40,000 nt of DNA from Prorocentrum cordatum (GCA_963575745.1 CAUYUJ010020177.1:1-40000), one strand, 5' to 3'. Shown: positions 28,591 to 39,921, counted from the first letter of the stretch. The notes: generated by a model from the letters alone, not told the origin. Translations and numbers: made by a program.

Positions 28591-28984
28591 GCCTCCCGGT
28601 CGTAGTCTGGGGCGCGTTCCCGCGGCTGCGCGGTCGGCCAAATATGCGTCCCGCGCGGGGCATCCGCGAAAAAGCGTCCCGCAGCCGCCGGCAGGGGCCA
28701 GGCCCGCGGGGCAAGGTGCAGGCCTGGGCCGCCAGGAAGCCTCCGCAGGAGCCCAGTTTTTCAGCTCCGCGCGCGGCCACCGACGAGCGAACTGCACACA
28801 TCCACACAGTCAGACTTGATTGGACAGGACACGCGAGAGGACACAAGACCCTTCCGAGTGCCACATTGCCATAGGAATGTAGGAGGCATGGGTCGCGAGA
28901 CACAGGACACGAGGGCACCCTTGCTTTGGCAGGATCGACCTACTAATCAGTGCCGACTGTGCCCACAGGGGGGACGGAGGGGAC
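28591..28984. other. Intergenic, no gene recognised
   Basis: GC-rich unique-looking sequence with no supported feature. Confidence 0.4.
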
Positions 28985-29105
28985 CCTGGGTGCGTGTTGT
29001 CGGATGGGCGTCCCCGCTCGAACGGGAGCCTCCCCCGGGGTCCGACAACCCGCACCCTTACCCATGGCCGCTCCTCCTCTTTCTGGCCCCCCTATGGGTA
29101 TGGGC
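28985..29105 (+). repeat. Dispersed repeat (TGTTGTCGGATGG family), copy 2
   Basis: Counterpart of 24330-24450, same orientation. Both copies end near CCTATGGGTA / GCTATGGGTA. Confidence 0.7.
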
Positions 29106-29159
29106 GTGCGTCGGTCGTTCGGCAGTCGCGATCTGATACAGTCGGGCTGCTGAAACAAG

Positions 29160-29640
29160 GAACGCCACTCGAGGAACGAGGCCCCATTTGTGGCGCCACC
29201 GGCGCCTGCGTGCACGAGGAGGGCTCCAGGAACGGCCATGGAAGGACCTGGGGATCGGCGAGCCCCTCCGAACCCAGAGCGGTCCTCATGAGAGCCTCTT
29301 GGCTGTGTGCGACGCTGCGGACGGCGCGGGCGCGGCCGCAGGAGGCCCTTCACGGAAGCCCGGTCCTGGAGTTCCGCGCGCGCGCGGGGCGCAGGCGCAG
29401 GTCGGGCGGGGGCCAAGGGCACACCCCAGGACGTCACTGCGCAGCGCGCGCAGCGAAGGAACCCAAGGTACCCCGACGAAAATCGGGGAGACATGCAGTC
29501 AAACTGCTGCCATAAGGAGCGCCCGGCTGGGAACGAGACTAGGTTCACGAGGAGGGCCAGAGGAACAGCCACGGAATAACCCAAGGAGCAGCAAGCCCCT
29601 TCCGAACAAAAAGCGGTCTTTATTTCAGCGTCTTGACTGT
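29160..29640. repeat. ~333-bp diverged tandem duplication
   Basis: CACGAGGAGGGC at 29213 and 29546, followed in both by a GGAAC-GCCA block, AGCCCC-TCCGAAC and AGCGGTC. The remaining parts are diverged. Confidence 0.55.
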
Positions 29641-31042
29641 AAGACTCGGGTTTGGGGGACTCGGGTTGGCCTGACGGGACCGTCTGAAATTGGACGCAGA
29701 CTCCCGCTGCGAACGTCGCACGAAAACTGGACCGACAAAACACAGGACGGGCCCGTCGAAAGGCGTCGGCAAACCCGAGTTCTGGCGAACTGGAGTCTTA
29801 CGTTCCCCCTAGAAGACAGAGAACGAAAAACTGCATGAACATACACTTCTGACGGTCCGCGCGAATCTCCTGGATGTGCGCTGGACCGGCGCCAGAGGCG
29901 CCGCCAGGGGGCTCCAGCACAGATCCCAGGAATCAGCGCGGACTTTCGAAAGTGAAAGCTTATGCCTATTTCCATCCTCGAGATAAGCATATGGTTTCTC
30001 GATGCGCGTCCCTAAAGGCCTCCTGGATGGGGTCAGAGTGGGTGGGGTCGGAGGATCGCGCCGCATCGCTGATGCATCGGCGCCGTCGGCTCGGAGAGAA
30101 TCAGGCTCCACATCGAGCCGCATCGGCGATGCAGAACGATCCTTCGACCCGATCTAACCGCGGACCATATTGGGGAGTCCTAGAACCCCCGCTGTACTCA
30201 GCGCGTCCCAACTGCAATGAAAGCAACGATAGGGGGACCAGCGCAGGAAAAAAAACATCGACCTGGAATCGGTGATCCATATCGCCAACAGCTCGGCAAA
30301 ACGCCCCCCCGATCGCGAATCCGCACTGTCCTGGACGGGGTTGGCCATCAGGCCCCCATGGGCGATGAATTGGCGACTGGGGGTCAATGCATCCCCCCTG
30401 AGCCTATCCCCCCTACAGTCGGACCTAGGTCAGAAGAACATCCCTCAAGAGCATGAGACCCTCCGTCGGCCAAGGCAAACAGAAGATCTAAGGGTACCCT
30501 CCCCAGGATGGACAAGAACACTCATCCAACAAACACGAAGAGCACCAGGGTACCCTCCCCGAACCGACCTCGATCTTAGATCTCGGTCCAACTGCATCGC
30601 TGCCCCTGATTGATGCGCGTTCCCAATGCCCCGCACGGGCTGAGCCCCAATGGGCCACGCCCCCTCCTCCCGAAGCGCCGGCCCGCCACACCGACCGGCA
30701 GAGGGGACACTGGGCCGGAGCGCGCCGGGCCCGGCGGCGGCGCCGTCGGCCCCGGGCGAAGGGAAGACCTGCCGCTGCACGCTGGGGGGATCGGTCAGCA
30801 TCGGATCGGGAAAGACGGACCGAATCGGAACGCGTATCGGATGGGACCGCATCAGCTGGGGGTCGGACTCGAGTTGGATCGGCGGCGCCAGGATGCGTGG
30901 CAGCGCCTTGCAAGCATCGGGCCGGTTCGGATCGCCCGAGAATCGGAATCGCTGGGCGTCGCTTGAAGGGGGGCGATAAACGTGGACGGAAGAAAAAAAT
31001 TAGCCTGGCTGAGGACCCAACCATATGCAGTTGTGGGTATCG
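29641..31042. other. Intergenic repeat mosaic, no gene recognised
   Basis: Contains an interrupted inverted repeat (GTAAGACTCGGGTTTG near 29640; CAAACCCGAGT and AGTCTTAC near 29770-29803) and, at 30332-30405, a segment (GGCGATGAATTGGCG, GGGGGTCAATGCATC) that matches 36198-36272. No supported coding region. Confidence 0.45.
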
Positions 31043-32005
31043 CATTCGGGGAAGCCCCGTATGGGGCCACGAAACGCTGTACTGGATGTGGGGAGGACGC
31101 ATGCGAACTGCGCCACTGGGACCTTCGGTGGAGCTCCCTATGGGGCCACGAAGCGCTGCCCTGGGTGGGGGGGGGACGCATGCGAACTGCGCAACTGGGA
31201 CCTTCGGGGGAGCTACCTATGGGGCCACGAAACGCTGCCCTGGGTGGGGGGGGGGCGCATGCGAACTGCGCCACTGGGGCCTTCGGTGGAGCTCCCTATG
31301 GGGCCACGAAACGCTGGTGGGGGAACGCATGCGGGCTGTGCCACTGGACCTTCGGTGGAGCTCCCTATGGGGCCACGAAACGCTGCCCTGGGTGGGGGAA
31401 CCGCATGCGAACACCCCCACTGGGGCCTTCGGTGGAGCTCCCTATGGGGCCACGAAACGCTGCCCTGGGGGGGGGAACCGCATGCGAACACCCCCACTGG
31501 GGCCTTCGGTGGAGCTCCCTATGGGGCCACGAAACGCTGCCCTGGGTGGGGGAACCGCATGCGAACACCCCCACTGGGGCCTTCGGTGGAGCTCCCTATG
31601 GGGCCACGAAACGCTGCCCTGGGTGGGGGAACCGCATGCGAACACCCCCACTGGGGCCTTCGGTGGAGCTCCCTATGGGGCTACGAAACGCTGCCCTGGG
31701 TGGGGGAACCGCATGCGGGCTGTGCCACTGGGACCTTCGGTGGAGCTCCCTATGGGGCTACGAAGCGCTGCCCTGGGTGGGGGAACCGCATGCGAACTGT
31801 GCCACTGGGACCTTCGGTGGAGCTCCCTATGGGGCCACGAAACGCTGCCATGGGTGGGGGAACCGCATGCGGCACCCCCACTGGGGCCTTCGGTGGAGCT
31901 CCCTATGGGGCTACGAAACGCTGCCCTGGGTGGAGGAACCGCATGCGGGCTGTGCCACTGGGACCTTCGGTGGAGCTCCCTATGGGGCTACGAAACGTGT
32001 GAGGG
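31043..32005. repeat. 77-bp tandem repeat (satellite), ~13 units
   Basis: The landmark GAAACGCTG (or GAAGCGCTG) recurs at 31071, 31150, 31229, 31308, 31377, 31454, 31531, 31608, 31685, 31762, 31839, 31915 and 31992. Early units are 79 bp and one 69 bp; later ones 77 bp. Each has GGAGCTCCCTATGGGG and GGGGGAACCGCATGCG. Because 77 leaves a remainder of 2 when divided by 3, and the unit lacks stops in all three forward frames, three long overlapping reading frames carry the same rotating peptide. Confidence 0.93.
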
Positions 32006-32450
32006 GTGTGCCGAGAGCAGAGGCAAGGAGGGGGAGGAGGGAGGTGGGCGAGGAGGGGGAGGAGGAGAGGAGGTGGGACGCGGGGCGCTGTCTTTTCAAA
32101 ACGAGGACCCAACACCACAGGATGGTTGGGAAATATACACTTTTCGGGACCGAAGGGCGCCTTTGGGTGGCCTCAAGGGCCCCTTGTCTGCAACTGTCGC
32201 TGCCCACCCATCCATCGCCCCCCCAATACGCGACGCCAAAAATCGCATTGGCTCGGGCCGGCCGGAGCCGACATCGAACCGGGTCGATCGGATCGGAATG
32301 GGCCCTGCGCTGGAGGGACTGGAGGCGAGAGGGAGGGGCACAGCTGACCGACGGAAAGAAATGGGCCCTACGCAAGATAACATACAATCGAAACTGATCG
32401 TGGAGATGCGTGGCCCCGGCCCTCACGCGGACCTCCGACGTGAAGAGAGC
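32006..32450. other. Intergenic, no gene recognised
   Basis: A short GGGGAGGAGG tract (about 32026-32080) and mixed sequence up to the right copy of the segmental duplication. Confidence 0.4.
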
Positions 32451-33085
32451 GCCTCGGCCCCGTGGTCCAGAGCGCCCGACCCTGGCCCCAGTGCACGGCT
32501 CCGCGCGGCAGGCGGGCTCCCGCTGATCCCGGGGCCCGACGCGGGGCGTGAGAAAGGCAGCCTGTCACCATCCGATGTGCGCCTCAAGAGCGGCGAACAT
32601 ACCCGCACGGCCAAAACTGACAGTAGGGATGCACGGTAAGGATGCAGGCCCCTTGGACGCCCGTGTTGACGCTTTTTCGAGGGCGGCGGGCCATCGAGAG
32701 TGGCTTCAGGATGGACCGAAGGGGCAAGGATGCAAGCGTGCCCTCGGGAAGGTTGCCCATCCTTGCCATCGGTTCCGACCGTAGGCAAGATGACATAGGA
32801 GCCTTACGCCGCGGCTCACGCTGCAGCTGCCAGAAGGCGAGCGAGAGCCCCAGCAGGGCTCTCCGAGGCCGAGGCGCCGAACACAACAGACTTGGACAAG
32901 GCCATGATCGGCGGCGCGCCGAGGGGGGAAATGAGAGGGAGAAGGCCTGATCAGAAGGCGGCGGGGCTTCTCAGAACCCCCCATCCAGCTTTCTGAGCGT
33001 CTCCTGCGTCTCCGGAGAAGGCTTCAGAACACTTAGCAGAGGGCCGAAGGTATTCCGAGCCTTCTGAGAAGACCCGCGCCTTCTC
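32451..33085 (+). repeat. 635-bp segmental duplication, right copy
   Basis: Direct repeat of 27956-28590; see that entry. After GCGCCTTCTC the two copies part, though both soon show GCCTCC. Confidence 0.92.
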
Positions 33086-33469
33086 ACTTCGCCTCCTGTG
33101 ATCAACCAAAAAATACAGCTAACCCTTTGGGAGGGGACCTGAAATAGGAAGGCCCAAAACAATAGGGATACGGGTCTTTCCTGCAGATGTATCAGACCAG
33201 ACCGCCCAGATGTATTATCACTAATGCGCAGACGGGGACCTCAGTGAGGTCACGTCTTCATCGTGTTATCAAGCTTAGGGGTTCTTTTGTTATCGATGAC
33301 CCTGGGCTCGCCGCCGACATCAGGGGCTCGCGTGTCGACGCTTTCCGCACGGCGCCGAGAAGCATCCCACCTGGCGCCCTTCATCATCGGGCCCGCTCCG
33401 ATCGCGCTCGCTTTCGCGCCTTGGCTGGTCCAGGCGTGGCCGAGGCCAGCGACGATCCTCCTCCCCCGC
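33086..33469. other. Intergenic, no gene recognised
   Basis: Mixed-composition sequence. The open frames crossing it run into the TCC tract and are not convincing. Confidence 0.4.
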
Positions 33470-33705
33470 CTTATCCTCCTCCTCCTCCTCCTCCTCCTCC
33501 TCCTCTTCCTCCTCCTCCTCCTCCTCCTCCTCCTCGTCGTCCTCCTCCTCCAACTCCTCCTCCTCTTCCTCCTTCTTCCTCCTCCTCCTCCCTCCTCCTC
33601 CTCCTCCTCCTCGTCTCGTCCTCGTCCTCCTCCGCCTCCTCCTCCTCCTCCTCCTCCTCCTCCTCCTCCTCCTCCTCCTCCTCCTCCTCCTCCTCCTCCT
33701 TCTCT
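33470..33705. repeat. (TCC)n microsatellite
   Basis: TCC array with GTC, TTC and ACT interruptions. Confidence 0.95.
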
Positions 33706-33721
33706 TACGGGTCCTACACGA

Positions 33722-33870
33722 GATGACAGAGTGACCTTACTCCGCGGCTCACGCGGGCCGCCAACGCGGCACGGTACACTGGAAGCGAAGGCGCTCACGC
33801 GCGACCTCCTGCGGGCAGCGCACGCGACGCGCCGGATGCCGGCGAAGACGATCCCGTTGCTCTGCAGCGC
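33722..33870 (+). repeat. Dispersed repeat (GACCTTAC-GCGGCT-ACGCGGGCC family), copy 2
   Basis: Counterpart of 27385-27540 in the same orientation. Confidence 0.65.
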
Positions 33871-34549
33871 TCGGGCCTTCTGGGGCGACGAAACCGATGC
33901 ATTCGCCCACTGCTCCCCGACCAGGCCCATCCTGAGCCAACCAGCAGTGTGTACGGCCCCGCCCGCCCAGCTTGGCCACGAGGGCGTGCACACCGCTCCC
34001 GCGCCCAGAGGGAGGGCCCGTCTGGGCCTGGGGGGCAGCGGGCGTGCGTCGGTTCCGTCGCCTGACAGCGGGCAGGCAGGGGCGGTGCAGGGCGAGGCGG
34101 TGCAGGGCAGGGCCGCTGCGGGCACGGACGGGGGAGCAGAGGGGCAGAGCGACAGGGGGGCCCGAGGGCGGCGGGGATGGGCCAGCGATGGAGGTGGCGA
34201 GGGGCGGCAGAGCAATCGCAGGGGCCTCGAGAGGAGAGGGGGGCGGAGAGGCGAGACAAGAGAGGCCATGGCCCATGGCAAGACGAGAGGCCCCGATTGA
34301 GACACGACCTGCACAAGGAGCCGCAGGAGGAGCGTGGCACTGCCGTGGAGAAGCAATGTGAGGGGTGCCCTGTTGAACTTTGGCGGCCCCTGAGGGACCG
34401 TCTCGGACCTCGGGGCCTGAGGAGAGCCACTCGGCGCGCAAAACATAATTACAGCATTTGGAGGCGGCGCGGAGAGGGACGGAGCCCCGACCCATGGCTT
34501 CTCGTGGCAGCGGAGGTCTGAGTGTGGAGGAGAAGGCGCCGCCTCGGCG
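33871..34549. other. Intergenic, no gene recognised
   Basis: GC-rich DNA with GGGCAGGG- and GAGAGG-type degenerate runs. Long frames on both strands show no domain. Confidence 0.4.
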
Positions 34550-35440
34550 ACAGCGGCGGTCCCAGATGCAGGGGGTCCGGCGCAGGCATGCTCGCCCCCG
34601 CCTTGGCAGGGCTCCGCGGCGGCGTCGAGGAGCCGAGGTCTGCGGGGTCGGGCGCCAGCGGCGCTGGCCCTGGGCGCGCAGGGCTCCTCAGGGGCGGCAG
34701 GGGCCCGAGCTGCACGTGGTCTGGGGCGGGCGGCGGCGGCCCTGGCCTCGCCACGCCCGCCGGCGGCGTCGAGGGGCCAGGGCAGAGGTGCGACCGCGTG
34801 GGCGGCGCGGGCCCAAGCTGCAAGAGGTCCGGCGCAGGCGCGGTCGGGCCCGGCCGCGCGGGGCTGCGCGAAGGAGGCGCAGAGCCCGAGCTGGCGTGCT
34901 CGGGCGACGGCATGCTGGAGCCCAGGCGCGAGACACCGGAGGCCGAGGACGCGGGCCCCGGGCGGCAGGGGCTGCGCGGCGGCGGCGGCGGGCCAGGCGA
35001 CGCGGGGTCTGGCGCGGGCGGCGCCGGGCCAGAGCAGCCCACGCCGGAGAGCGAGGCCGAGGGGCCCGGGCGCGCGGAGGAGCGCGGGGGCGGCGGCGGC
35101 CCGAGGTGCAGGTGGTCCGGGGCCGGCGGAGGAGGCCCGGGCCGCCCCGCGCCCCTCGGCGGCGGCAGGGGGCCCGAGTGCACGCGGTCGGGCGCGGGCG
35201 GCGTGGGGCCTGGCCGCGCGGGGGACCTCGGCGGCGGCGCCACGCCTGGCTGCACGTGCTCTGGCACTGGCGGCGGCGCGCCGGGCTTGGCCAGCCCGGA
35301 GGGCGGCGGAGCCGGGCCGGAGCGCGAGGGGCTGCGGGGCGACGGCGCGGAGCCCAGGTGCAGGTAGTCCGAGGCCGGCGACGTCGGGCCGGGGCGCGCC
35401 AGGCTGCGCGGCGGCGTTGCGGGGCCGCACTGGCGAGGGG
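34550..35440. repeat. 72-bp GC-rich tandem repeat (~12 units)
   Basis: Degenerate units with the core GGTGCAGGTGGTCCGGGGC, then GGCGG..GGCCCGGGCCG, then a GGGGCTGCGCGG-like end. In the reverse strand each unit reads as about 24 residues of the pattern RSPARPGP-x3-APD-x3-LGP-x-PP. Since 72 is a multiple of 3, the frame is kept for more than 250 residues. I treat it as a minisatellite: the same unit occurs singly at 4.2, 13.8, 26.4 and 39.2 kb without any gene context. Confidence 0.8.
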
Positions 35441-35930
35441 CCGCTCTTTGAAGGCTGCAGCACGTGGAGCCTCCCTCCCTGGCCCAGCTCTGGCGTCGCT
35501 GGTTCTTACTGGCTTTTCAGAATCATCCTGGGCCGCTTGCTGACGGTCCCTGGGCCCGTCGAGGGCCTCGAGAGGCGGAACAGGGTAAAATAAAAAATCA
35601 AAACAGATCCTTGCCTTTCAAGCATGAGAAACGTACGTCGTGTTCTTGCTGCACGACGCGAAGGGGTCTGAGCTCACTCCTCCCCCGAGTGCGAGCGGAG
35701 CACGGCGCGAGCGGAGCCGAGCCCCTAGGCAGACCTTCGTGGCTGCTCGCGCGCCCTGCACGAGACATTGCCCGAGCCAGCCGCCGAGGTGCCGCGGGGC
35801 TGTTCCGAGTGGACCTCGCCGCCCCGTGCAGAGCAAGAGCTTCGGGGAACCAAACAACTTGACGTGCATAAGGCCGCCCCCACAGCCGACCACACGGCTG
35901 AGGGGAGAACGTCAGAGGGCACTGACGCGC
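35441..35930. other. Intergenic, no gene recognised
   Basis: 35540-35590 (GGGCCGCTTGCTGACGGTCC) resembles 39480-39530 (GGGTCGTTTGTTGACGGCCC), a further short dispersed repeat. No supported gene. Confidence 0.4.
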
Positions 35931-35946
35931 GGGGGGGGGGGGGGGG
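35931..35946. repeat. G16 homopolymer
   Basis: Sixteen consecutive G, a potential G-quadruplex and a likely site of assembly error. Confidence 0.9.
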
Positions 35947-36004
35947 CAACATCGACCTGAAAAATCGGCGACGCATCGCCAGCGCGGTCAACCCGTATCA
36001 GAAA

Positions 36005-36140
36005 GATGCGCGATGAGGATGCAAGGGCAGTGGAATGACATTTCGAAGCTTTTCGCGCGGGCCGCAGCCAACGAAAGTGGCCAAGGATGGGCCGAGGAGG
36101 TAAGGATGCCAGGGAACCCTTGAAAAAGTCGCTCATCCAA
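36005..36140 (+). repeat. Diverged relative of the 635-bp duplicated segment
   Basis: GATGCGCGATGAGGATGCA, CGCGGGCCGCAGCCAACGAA, AGTGGC, AAGGATGGGCCGA and GCTCATCC follow the same order as about 28130-28268 in the segmental duplication. Confidence 0.6.
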
Positions 36141-36197
36141 ACTATGCGGGTTGACTGCAGCTCGGCGACAGGCCCTGCTAGCGAAGCCGCACATTCC

Positions 36198-36272
36198 TAG
36201 GCGGGGTGGACTATTGGGCCCCTTGTCGGAGATGAATTTGCGATTGGGGGTCCATGCATCATCCCCTTGGCG
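36198..36272 (+). repeat. Dispersed repeat shared with 30332-30405
   Basis: GACTATTGGGCCCC, GAGATGAATTTGCGATTGGG and GGTCCATGCATC align with TTGGCCATCAGGCCCC, GCGATGAATTGGCGACTGGG and GGTCAATGCATC. Confidence 0.6.
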
Positions 36273-36942
36273 TAGCGGAGTCGCAGTCATGCCCATGTAG
36301 AGGACAGATCAGGCGGGGAATCTGCCCACTGGGCCCAGGGTACGCCCTTCGAAACTCTCGCACGGGATGCCCCCTGAGGACTCCAAGCACGCAGGAAGAC
36401 GTTCTCGGGGCTCCTGGGCCCCACATCCCGCGCCCGACTCGTTCCATCCTCGTCCCTCCCCTCCCTGCCTCCCGCCCTTAGGACGGGGCCAGGACGAGGA
36501 TACACCCGTTCCAGAGCGTTCCAGAACGCTCTCAGAGCGTTCCAGAACGCTCTGAGAAGGCCGCGGCGCCCGAAACATCCTCAAGAGCCGCGGGATGTCA
36601 GAGATTCTCGATTTAACCTTGCCCGATTATATTATTGTCCTGGCTTCGTCTAAGCCTCTACCTTCTATCTGCCGCCATCCCCGTCGAGTATTGGCGGCGC
36701 CCGAAAGGGGTGGCAGCGAGGCGGGGCGGGCTTCTGAGAGGGCCGAGGGACTCCTTAGATGGCACAGGCCTCCGTAGAAGGCCCTGGAAGCTTCTGGGAA
36801 GGCTTCTTCGCCGCCACTAGGCCCATTCTAAGAAGGCTCTCTGCCTTCTTGAAAGCCCCGCAGCCTTCTCGAAGCCCCTCCCCTCGCACCGCCCCCTTGT
36901 GGGCGCCGCCAGGCTTACCGGCCCCAAAACTATACACCGCCA
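36273..36942. other. Intergenic with dispersed repeat copy and tandem palindromes
   Basis: 36483-36620 pairs with 221-512. Within it, the imperfect palindrome AGAGCGTTCCAGAACGCTCT occurs at 36513-36532 and 36534-36553 (21-bp spacing). No gene recognised; AAGGCTTC-type words recur at 36770-36870. Confidence 0.6.
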
Positions 36943-36972
36943 CCACCACCACTACCACCACCACCACCACCT
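36943..36972. repeat. (CCA)n microsatellite
   Basis: About ten CCA/CAC triplets. Confidence 0.9.
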
Positions 36973-37258
36973 CCCACGTACCCTCCCTCTCCCAGGAAAG
37001 AGGAGAGAAGGAAGAGGAGGAGCAGGAGGAGGGTCTGGGAGGGAGAGGGAATGGAGGTGGTGGCGGTGAATCTTTTTCGGACCCGCCACGTTGTCCCCGT
37101 CCAGTACCTCTTCTGGTCGCCCGTCGCCTGCTGCACCTCTCGGGCGGCCCCGCAGGGGCCAGGAAAATATCGTGCCGCGAGGTGGGCGGTCCGTGGCCCC
37201 CACTGACAGCCGCCCTCGCGACTCTTGCCTTCCCGCCCAGCTCCAGCCAGCGAACCTT
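36973..37258. other. Intergenic, no gene recognised
   Basis: Contains a short GAGGAG purine run (about 37000-37045). Frames over it are continuous with the simple repeats on either side. Confidence 0.4.
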
Positions 37259-37362
37259 CTCCTCCTCCTCCTGCTCCTCCTCCTCCTCCGCCTCCTCCTG
37301 GTCCTCGCACGTAGCCCGCTCCTCCTCCTCCTCCTCCTCCTCCTCCTCCTCCTCCTCCTCCG
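37259..37362. repeat. (CTC)n microsatellite
   Basis: CTC array grading directly into the CAT tract. Confidence 0.95.
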
Positions 37363-37389
37363 CATCATCATCATCATCATCATCATCAG

Positions 37390-37439
<50 letters not shown>

Positions 37440-38891
37440 GCAGCAGCATCATCATCACCATCATCATCAGCATCATCATCATCATCAAAATTATCCTCCT
37501 CCTCCTCCTCCTCCTCCTCCTCCTCCTCATCCTCATCATCAGCAGCAGCAGCATCATCATCATAACCACCACCTCCACCACCAACATCATCATCAGCAGC
37601 ATCAGCATCGGCATCAGCATCATCATCATCATCATCATCAGCATCATCATCATCACCATCATCGTCATCAGCATCATCATCAGCAGCATCAGCATCAGCA
37701 TCAGCATCAGCATCATCATCACCCTGCATCATCATCATCAGCAGCATCAGCAGCAGCAGCAGCGGCAGCATCAGCATCACCAGTATCATCATCACCACCA
37801 CCACCATCAGCAGCATCATCATCATCCTCATCATCACCCTCATCCTGTTCCTCTTGATCATCGCCACCATCTCACCACCACCAACAATAACATCATCATC
37901 ATCAGCATCATCAGCATCATCACCACAACCACCATCATGAGCATCATGATGCGCATGATCATCATCATCATCAGCAGCAGCATCAGCATCATCATTATCA
38001 GCGTCTTCATCCTCATCGCCCTCATCGCCATCTTCCTAAGAATGAGAAGTATTACCACGTTTCTTCCCTTCAGAACCAACACCAACACCACCATCATCAT
38101 CATCAACATTGTCATCATCATAGGCAGCGGCAGCATGAGTATCATCATCATCATCACCATCATCATCACCAGCATCATCATCAGCATAATCATCATCCTC
38201 ATCCTTATTATCATCCTGATCATAATCATCATCGTCACCAGCATCATCATGATCATCATCAGCAGCAGCAAAATCAGAATGAGCAACAGCATCAGCATCA
38301 GCGTAGGCATCAGCAGCAGCATCACCACCACCATCATCATCATCATACTCATTCTCCTCATCCTCATCCTCCTGATAATCTTATTAGCATTATGAAGATC
38401 ATTCTGTGTTCACTTTCACGATCACCACCACCATCATCATCATCATCATCATCATCACCATGAGCATCATCAACATCACCATCAGCATCAACATCATCAT
38501 CCTCACCAGCAGCATCATAATCATCACCATCCTCATCCTGATAATAGCATCGTCATCATCATCATCATCGCCATCAGCAACATCATCATCAACATCATCA
38601 GCAACCTCATATTCATCGTCCTCATCATCATCAGCATCATCATCATCATATACATCATCACCATCATGTGTATCAACATCAGCATGAGCATCACTATCAT
38701 CAGCAGAAGCATCATCGTCCACACCCTCATCCTCATCATCCTCATCATCAAACTCATCCTCAGCCTCATCATAATCATCCTCATCATCCTCACCAACACC
38801 ACCATCACCATCACCATCACCAGCACCAGCATCATCAGCATCATCCTCATCAGAATCACCATCATCATCATCATCAGAATCATCGTCATCG

Positions 38892-38954
<63 letters not shown>

Positions 38955-38975
38955 GCATCATCATCATCATCACCC
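37363..38975. repeat. ~1.6-kb (CAT/CAG/CAC)n trinucleotide tract
   Basis: CAT predominates, with CAG, CAC, CTC and AAT variants and short interruptions near 38030-38080 and 38390-38420. The reading frames it makes (Ile/Ser/His on the forward strand, Met/Asp on the reverse) are repeat translations. Confidence 0.97.
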
Positions 38976-39166
38976 CTCCTTCCTCACTCCCTCCCTCCCT
39001 CTTTCCCTCTCTCTCTCCCTCCCCCCCCCCAGAGGAGGGAGGAGGACCTTCACCCTCCCTCCCTCCCTCCCTGCCCCCTCCAGGAGAAGGAAGGAGGACC
39101 TCCTCCTTCCCTCCTTTTCTCCCTCCCTCCCTCCCTCCCTCCCTCCCTCCCTCCCTCCCCCCAAGG
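38976..39166. repeat. (CCCT)n microsatellite and related runs
   Basis: TCCCTCCC tetranucleotide runs broken by two CCAGGAG/CCAGAGGAGG-AGGAGGACC blocks that repeat about 55 bp apart. Confidence 0.9.
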
Positions 39167-39169
39167 GGA

Positions 39170-39345
39170 GCGCGAACTCGAGGACGCCATCCTGGACGAG
39201 GTCCAGCGCCGACGGCGGCGGGCCGAGGCGGCCCAGCCCGAAGGCCGGCGTCGCGGGGCCGGGGCCGCCGAGGCTGCGCGGCGGCGGCGGGGCCCCGAGG
39301 TGCACGTGGTCGGTCGCGGGCGGCGCTGCGCCCGAGCGGCACATG
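39170..39345. repeat. GC-rich 72-bp-family units
   Basis: GACGAGGTCCAGCGCCGACG and GAGGTGCACGTGGTCGGTCG with a GAGGCTGCGCGGCGG-type middle match the 34550-35440 unit. They again directly follow a pyrimidine tract. Confidence 0.6.
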
Positions 39346-39921
39346 CTCCTACGGGAGGGCGCGCGCCGCTGGAGGCCCTCAACGGCCTTAGGCGGCCCTC
39401 GGCCTGACCCAGCGGACCCAAGCATCTGGCGCCTCGGCAATTTCGAACCACAGGGTTGCCGGGACCGCTTTGTCATCCTGGGTCGTTTGTTGACGGCCCC
39501 GAGGCCCAAGGAAGGCTCCGAGAAGCCGCAAACAACGAACAATTGTTTGAGGCGCCGGGTGTCTGGGAAATCGTGAGGATGCAAGAATCGCCCACGTCCA
39601 AACCCGCCGCCGGCTCCTCGCCACTCCGCCCCAGACAGCCGACGCCGCGATTGATGGCGTCACGGCGTGAGCCCTCCGGAGGCCCCGACCTCTGCCCCGG
39701 ACCAGTTTTCCACCCCGAATCCCCCCCAGGCCTGGCGAAGGCCCTCCATGACTGATCCTGAGATCCGACGTCACGAAAAAATGCCACCAGCCCGTTTGGC
39801 TTGGTCTAAAAAATGAAATGTTCCAATTGTCTCTGTACCGTCGGGGGGAGGTTCTCCGTTCGACGCCTTTATTTACGGGCCGGGGCCCCATCACTGGTGG
39901 AACTCAACTTTGTATCCGCAG
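39346..39921. other. Intergenic, no confident gene
   Basis: Mixed DNA with the short dispersed repeat at 39480-39530 (see 35441-35930). No domain-like frame. Confidence 0.4.

Noticed and set aside
30897-32639. Three overlapping frames of 325-580 codons with GAPYGATKRC-like repeats
   Set aside because: They follow the 77-bp satellite, appear equally in all three frames, and end in the non-coding 635-bp duplication.
27956-33085. The 635-bp direct repeats as LTRs of a retrotransposon
   Set aside because: Ends lack TG..CA, there is no flanking duplication, and the interior has no gag/pol, primer-binding site or polypurine tract I could recognise.
33250-35463. Very long reverse-strand open frame (over 700 codons)
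   Set aside because: It is made of Ala/Arg/Pro-rich translation of the 72-bp GC-rich array and Gly/Arg translation of the TCC tract; no domain and no independent coding evidence.
36755-39342. Long Met-, Asp-, Ser-, Ile- and His-rich frames on both strands
   Set aside because: They are translations of CAT/CTC/CCA microsatellites in different registers.
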